A stretch of DNA of 37,927 nucleotides from PCC-10605 sp964409355 (GTDB lineage: Bacteria; Cyanobacteriota; Cyanobacteriia; Cyanobacteriales; Cyanobacteriaceae): NCBI GenBank assembly GCA_964409355.1, contig CAYPDC010000026.1, positions 1-37,927 on the forward strand, written 5' to 3'. Position numbers and translations under genes: made by a program. Below the pieces are notes generated by a model. That model was given only the letters and a program-made list of their open reading frames with translations. It did not search any database and had not been told where the DNA came from. This document shows positions 24,363-32,645 of this stretch, one piece after another (positions within the stretch are counted from its first letter, which is position 1; each line of letters begins with the position of its first letter).

Positions 24363-24428
24363 AACTTCTCCAAGAATCGGGCTAGAAGCCCGAAATACGG
24401 TGCAAAAATTATAATTTATGGAGAAGTC
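24363..24428. mobile_element. MITE-like element, copy 3 (66 bp, diverged)
   Basis: ACTTCTCCA (24364-24372) and TGGAGAAGT (24419-24427) are perfect inverted ends, close to the GACATCTCCA ends of 30301-30376. A central hairpin CGGGCT-AGA-AGCCCG (24378-24392) corresponds to that element's GGGCTAAAGCCC. Flanks AAGTA and TAGTA are an imperfect 5-bp target duplication. It lies directly after the der stop. Confidence 0.6.
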
Positions 24429-24523
24429 TAGTAGCAAATGGATTCCGATGAAGCGTCAAAGTTCCAAACTTTAGATAGGGCAGACTTTAGAAACCCCACT
24501 CTCCTCAGAGGTAGGGTAGTTCA

Positions 24524-24532
24524 TGCTATAAT
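24524..24532 (+). promoter_or_regulatory. argS promoter (extended -10)
   Basis: TGCTATAAT is an extended -10 (TATAAT at 24527-24532) 30 nt before the argS ATG. No -35 match is seen at the expected distance, as is usual for extended -10 promoters. Confidence 0.6.
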
Positions 24533-24562
24533 CCCTTAGTTTAAGTCTATATTGATTGTTCC

Positions 24563-26311
24563 ATGATAGAGAAATTAAAAACTATTTTTACTACTGCTTT
24601 AGTGGATGCCTTTGGAGAAGAATTTGCTAATATTGATCCTTTAGTTGTACCAGCTAGTAACCCTAAATTCGGTGATTATCAATGCAATATTGCCCTACCT
24701 TTGGCTAAAAGTTTACAACAAAAACCGAGGGCGATCGCCGATAATATTGTTAACCATGCTCAAACCCAAGATTTTTGCTTACCCTTGGAAATTGCAGGAC
24801 CCGGTTTTATTAATATTACTATTAAACCAGAATATATTGCAAAGAAAATTAAATTAAACCAACAAGATGAGCGATTAGGAGTAGAAAAAGTAACGGAAAA
24901 GCAAAAGGTAATTGTGGATTTTTCTAGCCCAAATATTGCCAAAGAAATGCACGTTGGGCATTTAAGATCTACTATTATTGGTGATAGTATAGCCCGTTTA
25001 TTAGAGTTTAGAGGGCATGATGTTTTAAGACTAAATCATGTGGGAGATTGGGGCACGCAGTTTGGAATGTTAATTGCCTATTTACGCGCTGAAAAACCTG
25101 AAGTTTTAACCACTGCTAATGCGGTTGATATAGGAGATTTAGTTACTCTTTATAAACAAGCAAAAATTAAATTTGATAACGATGCAAAATTTCAAGAAAC
25201 TGCCCGTAAAGAAGTAGTTAAACTGCAAAGTAAAGATGAAGAAAGTATCAAAGCATGGCAGTTATTATGTCAGCAGTCTCGCCAAGAATTTGAAATTATT
25301 TATCAAGTATTAGATATTAAATTAACTGAAAGAGGAGAATCTTTTTATAATCCCTTTTTACCCGATGTTATTAAAGATTTAGAAACTGCGAATATCCTAA
25401 CAGAAGATCAGGGAGCGAAATGTGTTTTTCTCGATGGTTTTGTCAACAAAGAAGGTAATCCTTTACCCCTAATTGTGCAGAAATCTGACGGCGGTTATAA
25501 CTATGCCACCACTGATTTAGCGGCGATTCAATATCGTATTCAAGAAGATAAAGCAGAAAGAATAATTTATGTAACAGATGCAGGACAAGCCAATCATTTT
25601 GCTCAGGTTTTTCAAGTAGCAAAAAAAGCTGATTTTGTACCTGATAATGTGGAATTAGCCCATGTGCCTTTTGGTTTAGTATTAGCAGAAGATGGCAAAA
25701 AAATCAAGACTCGATCGGGGGATACTATTAAATTAAAAGACTTGTTAAAAGAAGCAGTAAATAGGGCAAAACAAGACTTAGAAAATAGATTAAATGCTGA
25801 GGGAAGAAATGAAGGAGAAGATTTCATTAATGAAGTTAGTCAAGTAGTGGGATTAAGTGCGGTAAAATATGCTGATTTAAGTCAAAATCGCACCACAGAT
25901 TATCGTTTTAGTTATGATAAAATGTTGGCTTTACAAGGCAATACTGCCCCTTATCTTTTATATGCTTATGTGAGGGTGCAGGGTATCAGTAGAAAAGGTA
26001 ATATTGACTTAGATAAATTAGAATCAAAACAAGATATTCTTCTGTCAGAAGAAACAGAATTAGTCTTAGCAAAACATCTTTTACAATTAGACTATATCAT
26101 CAAGGAAGTGGAGAAAGATTTATTACCGAATCGTCTATGTTTATACCTCTTTGAATTAAGTCAAAAATTTAATCAATTTTATGATCAATGTCCTATTTTA
26201 CAAGCAGAAGAAGAAGTTAAATTATCTCGTTTAATTCTCGCAGATCTAACCGCAAAAACCATTAAATTAGGTTTATCATTACTCGGTATTTCTGTCTTAG
26301 AAAGAATGTAA
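24563..26311 (+). CDS. argS: Arginyl-tRNA synthetase
   Basis: This class I synthetase charges tRNA-Arg. The 582-aa protein has the N-terminal additional domain ('NPKFGDYQCNIALPLAK'), the HIGH-type signature as HVGH in 'KEMHVGHLRSTIIGDS' (near residue 131), and 'LNHVGDWGTQFGML'. The 'GKKIKTRSGDTIKLKDLL' region replaces KMSKS, as normal for most ArgRS. The C-terminal anticodon-binding DALR domain has 'YLLYAYVRVQGI' and 'FYDQCPI' and ends 'LGLSLLGISVLERM'. A tRNA-Arg gene lies 2.4 kb away by coincidence. A good extended -10 precedes it. Confidence 0.97.
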   Translation: MIEKLKTIFTTALVDAFGEEFANIDPLVVPASNPKFGDYQCNIALPLAKSLQQKPRAIADNIVNHAQTQDFCLPLEIAGPGFINITIKPEYIAKKIKLNQQDERLGVEKVTEKQKVIVDFSSPNIAKEMHVGHLRSTIIGDSIARLLEFRGHDVLRLNHVGDWGTQFGMLIAYLRAEKPEVLTTANAVDIGDLVTLYKQAKIKFDNDAKFQETARKEVVKLQSKDEESIKAWQLLCQQSRQEFEIIYQVLDIKLTERGESFYNPFLPDVIKDLETANILTEDQGAKCVFLDGFVNKEGNPLPLIVQKSDGGYNYATTDLAAIQYRIQEDKAERIIYVTDAGQANHFAQVFQVAKKADFVPDNVELAHVPFGLVLAEDGKKIKTRSGDTIKLKDLLKEAVNRAKQDLENRLNAEGRNEGEDFINEVSQVVGLSAVKYADLSQNRTTDYRFSYDKMLALQGNTAPYLLYAYVRVQGISRKGNIDLDKLESKQDILLSEETELVLAKHLLQLDYIIKEVEKDLLPNRLCLYLFELSQKFNQFYDQCPILQAEEEVKLSRLILADLTAKTIKLGLSLLGISVLERM

Positions 26312-26428
26312 TAAGGCATTCCCTTCCCGACAAATTTTCTTTGTGTCTTTGCTCATCGAGGCGAGAAAAAACCTTAAATTTATGATATGATGGGTGTCTG
26401 TTCAATGGCTATTTTCTGATAACAACCT

Positions 26429-27772
26429 GTGATTAATCTTACTCATAACGATAACTCTAGTCAATTAGTAATCTCCCATCAAGCTCAATCTCTACAGGGT
26501 AATATTACTATCCCCGGAGATAAGTCTATTTCTCATCGGGCTTTAATGTTAGGTGCGATCGCATCTGGAGAAACAATAATTAGAGGATTGTTATTAGGAG
26601 AAGATCCTCGTAGTACGGCGAAATGTTTTCAAGCAATGGGGGCGCAAATATCGGAGTTAAATAGCGAAGAAGTAAGGGTTATCGGAGTGGGAGAAAACAG
26701 ATTACAAGAACCTTTCAACGTTTTAGACGCAGGAAACTCAGGTACTACCATGCGTTTAATGTTAGGGTTATTAGTCGCCCAATCGGGAAAGTTTTTTAGT
26801 GTCACGGGGGATGATTCTCTGAAAACTCGCCCCATGTCAAGAGTAATCAAGCCTTTGTGGGAAATGGGTGCAATTATTTACGGTAGAAATAACCATCAAA
26901 ACGCCCCTTTATCGGTAGTTGGGCAAAATTTAAAACCTATTCATTATCATTCCCCCATTGCCTCAGCACAAGTTAAATCCTGTATTCTGTTAGCAGGATT
27001 AATGAGTGAAGGCAAAACCACCGTCACTGAACCTGCTTTCTCAAGAGATCATAGTGAGAGAATGTTACACGCCTTCGGCGGTAAATTAGAAATTGATAAA
27101 GATACCCATAGCGTCACCATTGAAGGAAAAACACTGTTACAAGGACAAACAGTTATAGTACCGGGTGATATAAGTTCGGCGGCATTTTGGTTAGTAGCAG
27201 GGGCGATTACACCTGATTCGGAGTTAACTATTACTAATGTGGGTATTAATCCCACTCGTACGGGGATATTAGAAGCATTGGAGATGATGGAGGCGGATAT
27301 TGTTATTATGAACGAAAGAGAGACGGCGGGAGAGCCTGTGGCTGATTTACAGGTAAAAACGAGCAAATTAAAAGCCTGTACCCTTTCAGGGGCGATTATT
27401 CCCCGTTTAATCGATGAAATTCCCATTCTTGCGGTGGCGGCTTGTTTCGCCGAAGGCACAACCATTATTAAAGATGCTGAGGAATTGAGGGTAAAAGAGA
27501 GCGATCGCCTCGCAGTAATAGCCTTAGAATTAGGTAGAATGGGGGCAAAAATTACCGAATTACCTGACGGCTTAGAAATTACTGGGGGAAATCCTTTACA
27601 AGGAGTAGAGGTTGACAGTTATACTGATCATCGTATTGCCATGAGTCTTGCGATCGCAGCTTTAAACGCTAGAGGAATTACAACGATTAACCGTGCAGAG
27701 GCAGTATCTATTTCTTATCCTACATTTGTTGATACCCTAAAAGAAATAGTAAATAGCGTTATCCGCCGTTAA
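26429..27772 (+). CDS. aroA: 3-phosphoshikimate 1-carboxyvinyltransferase (EPSP synthase)
   Basis: AroA joins shikimate-3-phosphate and PEP in aromatic amino-acid synthesis. The 447-aa protein shows 'IPGDKSISHRALMLGAIASG' (residues about 29-48), 'LDAGNSGTTMRLMLGLL' (PEP-binding loop, near 100-115), 'SAQVKSCILLAGL', 'DISSAAFWLVAGA' and 'DSYTDHRIAMSLAIAA'. The start codon is GTG at 26429. No ATG exists before the conserved core, and a Shine-Dalgarno is weak or absent. Length fits the family. It lies 118 nt after argS and 68 nt before petL, all plus strand. Confidence 0.96.
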   Translation: MINLTHNDNSSQLVISHQAQSLQGNITIPGDKSISHRALMLGAIASGETIIRGLLLGEDPRSTAKCFQAMGAQISELNSEEVRVIGVGENRLQEPFNVLDAGNSGTTMRLMLGLLVAQSGKFFSVTGDDSLKTRPMSRVIKPLWEMGAIIYGRNNHQNAPLSVVGQNLKPIHYHSPIASAQVKSCILLAGLMSEGKTTVTEPAFSRDHSERMLHAFGGKLEIDKDTHSVTIEGKTLLQGQTVIVPGDISSAAFWLVAGAITPDSELTITNVGINPTRTGILEALEMMEADIVIMNERETAGEPVADLQVKTSKLKACTLSGAIIPRLIDEIPILAVAACFAEGTTIIKDAEELRVKESDRLAVIALELGRMGAKITELPDGLEITGGNPLQGVEVDSYTDHRIAMSLAIAALNARGITTINRAEAVSISYPTFVDTLKEIVNSVIRR

Positions 27773-27839
27773 AAGTCTAAAAGTCCGTCAATAATTATGA
27801 TAAGATGTTAACTCAGTTTTATCAATAGGAGTTTTACAA

Positions 27840-27935
27840 ATGTCTGGAATTATTGCCTATGCAGGGTTTATTATTGCTTTTTCCGTTGTTGCCTTAACTC
27901 TCTACTACGGATTAAAAGCTGTCAAGTTTCTGTAA
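27840..27935 (+). CDS. petL: Cytochrome b6f complex small subunit PetL
   Basis: A 31-codon gene, too short for most ORF filters. It has a strong AGGAG ribosome-binding site at 27827-27831, 8 nt before the ATG. The peptide starts MSGIIAYAGFIIAF, forms a single membrane helix (about residues 4-24) and ends 'YYGLKAVKFL'. PetL proteins are 31-32 aa, one-helix subunits with the same plan and a C-terminal 'K-hydrophobic-K-hydrophobic' tail, so the match is good though short. PetL stabilises the b6f dimer in the thylakoid. It lies 68 nt after aroA; a weak -10 (TATGAT or TAAGAT, 27796-27806) suggests its own promoter. Confidence 0.75.
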   Translation: MSGIIAYAGFIIAFSVVALTLYYGLKAVKFL

Positions 27936-27986
27936 CTTTTGGCATTCAGGGGTTGAGGAACTTGGATACAGGTTCACCCCCATAAA

Positions 27987-28045
27987 ATTCAGATAAAATT
28001 CAGGTAAAATTAACCTAATCCTAATAGCTTTTTGAGTGCTAAAAT
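27987..28045 (+). promoter_or_regulatory. Pho-box-like array and promoter of the PhoX-like gene
   Basis: Three 8-bp units spaced by exactly 3 bp are ATTCAGAT (27987-27994), ATTCAGGT (27998-28005) and ATTAACCT (28009-28016). A weaker CCTAATAG follows in phase at 28020-28027. The cyanobacterial SphR/PhoB box is known as tandem YTTAACCW units spaced by 3 bp, and the third unit matches except at position 1. An extended -10, TGCTAAAAT (28037-28045), follows. This suggests phosphate-starvation induction (inference). Confidence 0.65.
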
Positions 28046-28084
28046 ACACACATAAACGAAAAAAGATGGCATTCATCAAGACAA

Positions 28085-30277
28085 ATGAACTTTAAACGTA
28101 GGGATTTTTTGACTTTTTTAGGTGTAGGTATTGCCTCCACAGCCTGTGGTTCTATCTTCAAAAATAATACCCATGCACAGACTTATAATAACTCGTTAAA
28201 AGAGGCTCAAGGTTTTAATTTTGCTAATTTTAAACCCGTTAAATATCCCATTCCTTTAGAAATTGACAACCTCAATTCTGCGGCACAAAAACAATTATTT
28301 CAATCTTATCAGGTGGAAGATGATTTAATTTTACCTGAAGGTTTTAAATATGATGTGATCGCATCTTGGGGAGACAAAATTGGTGATTCTCGTTTCGGTT
28401 ATAACAATGATTATGTGGCTTTCATCGAAACTCAACCCAATGAGGGTTATTTAGTCGTCAATTTTGAGTATGTTAGCTCTACCCCTTGGTTACAAACTTA
28501 CGAAACGGTTATTAATCAACCTTTGGATCAAGAAGTTTTGTCGGTACTACAAACCGCTAGAGAACAGAAACAGGGCTTAAATGTCTATGGTTTACCTGAT
28601 GATAACCCTATTAAAGCTCGTTTTCAACAGTTTTTCGCTGAGTTATTGATTGATCAAGGAGTAGGAGTTATGTCCGTGCGCCGTAATGATCAGGGAAAAT
28701 GGCAGAGGACTTATAGTCAACAAGATAGACGTATTACGGGGATTTCAGGCTGGAAAGATAATCGTTATCTTAAGGTTACAGGTCCTGCTCAAAAGGTTTT
28801 CCTCAAAAGCAAAGGCTTAGGTTATATTGATGATAGGGGCGATCGCTCCGCACCACTTCGTGATCACATCATTGGTACTTTTGGTAATTGTGCAGGGGGT
28901 GTTTCCCCTTGGGGTACGGTATTTAGTGCCGAGGAGAATTTCCAAGTCCAAGTACCCGAACCTGTGATGGCAGATGGTACATCTTTTCCGCCTGAATCTT
29001 TCCCTGTCAATGGTTTGAGTGGGCAAGGTAATCCTTTTGGTTTAGCAGGTAATAAATATGGTTGGATGGTAGAAATTGATCCGAGTAATAAGGATGACTA
29101 TGGCACAAAACATACATGGTTAGGGCGTTTCCGTCACGAAGCCGTTGCCATTCGAGCAGAATCTAATCAACCCTTAGCGATTTATTCAGGATGCGATCGC
29201 ACTGGAGGGCATTTATATAAATTCATCTCCGAAGGGAAAGTAATCAATCCTCAAGACAAGCAAAACTCGGAATTATTGCAAAAGGGAATGTTATATGTAG
29301 CCAAAATGAATGAAGATGGCACGGGGAAATGGATACCTTTAAAAGCGGATACTCCCATCAATCCCACTGCCTTAACCCATTTAGTGGGAGATTTATTACC
29401 TATTCCTAACCCTGACAGAAAAACAGGAGGCATTATTACCGCCACAAAACAGGAAGAATTAAACCAATTTAGCCAAAAATATAAGACTTTAGGAGATTTA
29501 TATATCGGAGATAGTGACGAGGAAATTCAAGGAGTAATTTTAATCGATGCCCACTTTGCAGGTAATGTAATTGGTGGCACTTGTACCGCACGTCCTGAAG
29601 ATGTTGCCCTTCATCCCATGGATCAATCTTTAGTCATTGCCTTTACATCAGGAGCGGCAGGAAAAGACGGAAGCCCAGATAAACGAATTTTCAGCGATAA
29701 ACAAGGAAATGTCTATGATTATGGTTGTTTAATCCGTCTTATAGAAAACAAAAATGACCCCTCTGCACTCTCCTTTACATGGGATGCGATCGCCCTTGGC
29801 GGTGAACCGGCTGCCGGGGGTTTAGGATTTGCCTATCCCGATAACCTCGAATTTGACAAACAGGGAAATCTGTGGATGGTGACGGATATGCCGACAGGTT
29901 TACATAATCAACCGACAAGAGTAGAAAATAATCCTTACATTACTGGTGCGTTAGGCAATAATAGTATTTGGTATATACCTTTATCTGGGGAAAATGCAGG
30001 AAAAGCCTATCCTTTTGGTATTTCCCCCATGGAAACAGAAACCTGCGGTTTGTGCTTTAATCAAGAAGAAACCACTCTCTTTTTAGCCATTCAACATCCG
30101 GGGGAGAAAAACGGAGTAAGAAAAGATATGGCAAAGGAAACAAGAGAAATTAGCATTCTTACCACTGATGGAGAGGAATTTAAGCAAACTCGCACTATTC
30201 CTAAAGGCTCAAACTGGCCTAATTTAACCAATAACGCCCCTCCAAATCCCTCTTTAGTGGCGGTTTCTTTTTCTTAA
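28085..30277 (+). CDS. phoX: PhoX-like (DUF839) exported phosphatase
   Basis: The 730-aa protein resembles PhoX, a Tat-exported alkaline phosphatase with Fe/Ca cofactors that releases phosphate from organic esters in the periplasm. A twin-arginine signal ('FKRRDFLTFLGVG', Arg5-Arg6) is followed by a short hydrophobic part and 'TACGS', with a possible lipobox-like Cys. Family-like blocks are 'GDSRFGYNNDYVAFIE', 'NCAGGVSPWGTVFSAEE', 'SGCDRTGGHLYKF', 'ARPEDVALHP' and 'YPDNLEFDKQGNLWMVTDMP'. They are spread along a beta-propeller-type fold. The upstream Pho-box-like array supports a role in phosphate scavenging. It could instead be another DUF839 member with different substrate; the symbol is by similarity. 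Confidence 0.8.
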   Translation: MNFKRRDFLTFLGVGIASTACGSIFKNNTHAQTYNNSLKEAQGFNFANFKPVKYPIPLEIDNLNSAAQKQLFQSYQVEDDLILPEGFKYDVIASWGDKIGDSRFGYNNDYVAFIETQPNEGYLVVNFEYVSSTPWLQTYETVINQPLDQEVLSVLQTAREQKQGLNVYGLPDDNPIKARFQQFFAELLIDQGVGVMSVRRNDQGKWQRTYSQQDRRITGISGWKDNRYLKVTGPAQKVFLKSKGLGYIDDRGDRSAPLRDHIIGTFGNCAGGVSPWGTVFSAEENFQVQVPEPVMADGTSFPPESFPVNGLSGQGNPFGLAGNKYGWMVEIDPSNKDDYGTKHTWLGRFRHEAVAIRAESNQPLAIYSGCDRTGGHLYKFISEGKVINPQDKQNSELLQKGMLYVAKMNEDGTGKWIPLKADTPINPTALTHLVGDLLPIPNPDRKTGGIITATKQEELNQFSQKYKTLGDLYIGDSDEEIQGVILIDAHFAGNVIGGTCTARPEDVALHPMDQSLVIAFTSGAAGKDGSPDKRIFSDKQGNVYDYGCLIRLIENKNDPSALSFTWDAIALGGEPAAGGLGFAYPDNLEFDKQGNLWMVTDMPTGLHNQPTRVENNPYITGALGNNSIWYIPLSGENAGKAYPFGISPMETETCGLCFNQEETTLFLAIQHPGEKNGVRKDMAKETREISILTTDGEEFKQTRTIPKGSNWPNLTNNAPPNPSLVAVSFS

Positions 30278-30300
30278 TTAAGTGTCACCTGAGTTTGATG

Positions 30301-30376
30301 GACATCTCCAGAAATTATTTTTTACTGGCTCGTAGTAAGGGCTAAAGCCCTTAAAATGTCTATTATTGGAGATGTC
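30301..30376. mobile_element. MITE-like element, copy 2 (76 bp)
   Basis: The ends GACATCTCCA and TGGAGATGTC are perfect 10-bp inverted repeats. An exact 5-bp target duplication TGATG flanks it (30296-30300 and 30377-30381). An inner hairpin TAAGGGCT-AA-AGCCCTTA lies at 30336-30353. Reversed, it aligns along its length with 9654-9727. It lies just after the phoX stop and could double as a transcript end. The rest of the 30382-30634 gap is AT-rich, with only a 32-codon frame on the minus strand from 30632. Confidence 0.85.
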
Positions 30377-30634
30377 TGATGTTAAAAACTTTGTAAAATA
30401 AGGCATTGAGAGTGATAATTAACTCTCTTGGTAGATCGAGAACCGATTAAACTTAGAAAAAAAGATGTAATTAGTTGTTTCCTTAATAATTCATTTTTGG
30501 TAATTGTCGCCTTTCGTTTTATAATTGATATATTTAGTTAAATTTACTATGTTTAAATCTGAATAATAATTGATAGTAATGACTTCCATCTAGCCAACTT
30601 GAAATTGCAGTTACAACATCAAGAAATTCCATAA

Positions 30635-31001
30635 TTAAATTGAATTAATCTGATCTACACTTTCTGAAAAAATCAAATTAATTGCTTCTATTAGAGAAGA
30701 TAAATTTTCCAAAATATAATATCTAATATTCTTAATAAAGACTTCCTTTTGCAAAACTCCAAACTCGCAAAGTTTACCATTAGAAACAATTCCAAACTTC
30801 GCTCAAAATGGGATAAATAATATTTTCACAAATAGATGCTTCAGAATTAAAGACAACCCCTTCTTGAAGGATAAAATTAAGTCTTCTAGTAAAATAAGGA
30901 TCAAGTTCCATTGCTAATTGTTGCACAAAATTTTTCTCTTGATAACTAAGAGGAAATTCCCGTAAAACGTCGGCGATATTTTTATATTTACTAAAAGGCA
31001 T
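30635..31001 (-). pseudogene. Internally deleted, frameshifted gene of a cyanobacterial unknown family
   Basis: The minus strand opens with a 73-codon frame from 31001 ('MPFSKYKNIADVLREFPLSY', later 'SEASICENIIYPILSEVW') that stops at 30780. I recall this N-terminus from cyanobacterial proteins of about 200 aa whose middle is nuclease-like ('CENIIYPIL'). Further downstream, in another frame, 'FGVLQKEVFIKNIRYYILEN' and 'LIEAINLIFSES' end at 30635 and look like that family's C-terminal part. The central half is missing, so the gene is most likely a deletion remnant. Confidence 0.5.
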
Positions 31002-31093
31002 AATTATTCTACTCCGTTCTCTTGATTTTTAAAACTTAATTTAATTCAAGTTATTTAACCATGCGATCGTACCTATGCACAATTAATTATGGT

Positions 31094-31157
31094 GGGCATA
31101 ATAATATTATGCCCCTACAATTTATATGCCGTAGGGGTTGAATATTGTTCAACCCTT
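31094..31157. repeat. Two adjacent hairpin repeats
   Basis: GGGCATAAT-AAT-ATTATGCCC (31094-31114) is followed by GTAGGGGTTGAA...TTCAACCC (31131-31155). The second shares its arms with the palindrome after rpsB (9609-9636). They lie between the EF-hand remnant's stop and the deleted gene, both on the minus strand. Confidence 0.7.
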
Positions 31158-31188
31158 CTTGTTACTTTATTTATCTAGTCTTACCACA

Positions 31189-31581
31189 CTAGCGGGTTTT
31201 TGAAATCAGATGTATTTGCTTTAATTTTTGGGAAAACTCCTCATAAGACAATGACTGCTCACTGTTGTTAAAAACTGACAGCACCATCTGCTTAATTTCA
31301 ACATCAGACAATCCTAAGTCTAAGTCTTGAAGACATAATTCTAACTCTTGAACACTGATACTTCCTGATTGATCAAGATCCAAAAAGTCGAAATACCTCT
31401 TAATGGTACTCTCTTTGGTATTTGATAAACCTTTCTCAACTAAGTTAATAAATACTGGGAAAGTAAAACCATCGCTACTGATATATTGATTGGCTGTAGC
31501 CATTAATTTCTCTATTTCTGCCACAGAGTAAGACTTTCCCAATGATCTTAATAACCCTTGTAGCTCATCCAAAGATAACAA
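31189..31581 (-). pseudogene. 5'-truncated EF-hand (calmodulin-like) protein gene
   Basis: The 130-codon frame encodes an EF-hand protein with one canonical calcium loop, Asp68-x-Asp70-x-Ser72-Gly73-x-Ile75...Glu79, and a degenerate one near 104-116. It begins abruptly at the outgoing helix of another EF-hand ('LSLDELQGLLRSLGKSYSVAEIEKLM'). The preceding loop is absent, the only near start is a TTG, a stop codon (TGA) lies two codons before it, and there is no ribosome-binding site. The gene thus seems to have lost its first loop. Translation from Met28 or the TTG cannot be excluded. It was likely a small cytosolic calcium sensor. Confidence 0.6.
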
Positions 31582-31935
31582 TGCTCAAAGGAATAACAAA
31601 TTGCCAAAATAAAGACCTATATTTTTCCTACACTATTATAAGTTCCAGAATAGATTTTGTTAATTTGGATTATCTGCTAACAATAAGATTGTGTCGCAAT
31701 TCATTTATATGCTGCTATTTTGCCTTTCTTAACTAATCCCCCCAATTCTGTTCTTTCTGAATTATTTAGGTTACAAGATATTTTTTCTCCGGCATTTTTT
31801 TTCTCAAAATTTCAGAACTTATTACAGATTAGCTCTTTTTTATCCCTCAACACAAAATTGAGGCTCTACTACTTACCTAACCAGTAATTTACATACTCAA
31901 CGTAAGAAAACCAACAAACACTTTTTCAGCAACCC
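31582..31935. other. 354-bp AT-rich spacer with AGAGCCA-family repeat, copy 5
   Basis: There is no gene here. Positions 31876-31914 (TAACCAGTAATTTACATACT then CAACGTAAGAAAACCAA) match the repeat copy at 4474-4513 almost base for base at their left half. An opposite-oriented partial end, TTGAGGCTCTACTACTTAC (31858-31876), lies directly before it. The rest shows no structure I can interpret. Confidence 0.5.
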
Positions 31936-32502
31936 CTAAATATCTTGATATAAATCTGATACAGCACAATTAAAATCAATACTATTTAGGGTTAAATGTT
32001 CTCCTTCATTAAATGAGGTTAATTCCCATGAACTATAATTCTTTTTAGTAAATAAATCAACTCTTTTTTTACTTTGAGAAATCAAGACATATTCTTCTAA
32101 AGTTTCGATGGTGCGATAATCAGCAAATTTATCACCTCTATCAAAAGATTCGGTACTTTCTGATAACACTTCAATAATGATTTTTGGTGCTTTTTTATAG
32201 TAGTTTAATTCCCGATCTTTTTCATCACAAGTAACAATCACATCAGGATAATAAAAGACATTTGAACGCTCAATTCTTACTTTCATATCAGAGATAAAAA
32301 CTCGACAATTACTACCTCTTAAATAAATTTTTAATAAAGAAGCAATATTGAGAGAAATTGTAACATGATTAGAACTTGCTCCAGCCATTTCATAAACCTC
32401 ACCATTAATATATTCGTGCTTTACTAAGGATTTTTCTTCTTGAGTTAAATATTCTTCAGGGGATAATTTGGAGTATTTAACTTTTTCTTGAATTGCTACC
32501 AT
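31936..32502 (-). CDS. Uma2-family (DUF820) putative endonuclease
   Basis: This 188-aa protein belongs to the Uma2/DUF820 family, abundant in cyanobacteria and built on a PD-(D/E)xK nuclease fold. Motifs seen: 'SPEEYLTQEE' and 'HEYINGEVYEMAGAS' (residues about 15-45), 'HVTISLNIASLL', 'YYPDVIVTCDE' with the first acidic metal ligand, and 'PKIIIEVLSESTESFDRGDK' with the E-x-K-type half of the site. The start is put at the ATG at 32502; an in-frame TTG lies three codons upstream. The biological role of the family is unsettled (often suggested as mobile or defence-linked). It lies at the edge of a repeat-rich stretch and is divergent from glgP. Confidence 0.88.
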   Translation of the reverse strand: MVAIQEKVKYSKLSPEEYLTQEEKSLVKHEYINGEVYEMAGASSNHVTISLNIASLLKIYLRGSNCRVFISDMKVRIERSNVFYYPDVIVTCDEKDRELNYYKKAPKIIIEVLSESTESFDRGDKFADYRTIETLEEYVLISQSKKRVDLFTKKNYSSWELTSFNEGEHLTLNSIDFNCAVSDLYQDI

Positions 32503-32645
32503 TGCTTTCAACTTTTTGAATTTAGTTTTAACTTAATCTTAACTTTTGCCAATAAAACTTTATCATTTATTAACCTTAATTTTAATCATAAGTTGTTAGG
32601 CTTAAAGAAAAATACTGATCAGAATAGATCTCTGAGGATGTATAG

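Noticed and set aside
27049..27465. 138-aa open frame antisense to aroA
   Set aside because: It is the mirror of strongly conserved aroA codons. There is no ribosome-binding site, and composition is as expected for a shadow frame.
30534..30632. 32-aa minus-strand ORF (MEFLDVVTAISSWLDGSH...) overlapping the deleted gene's stop
   Set aside because: The overlap TAATTATG is suggestive, but there is no ribosome-binding site or family match, and it lies in decayed DNA.
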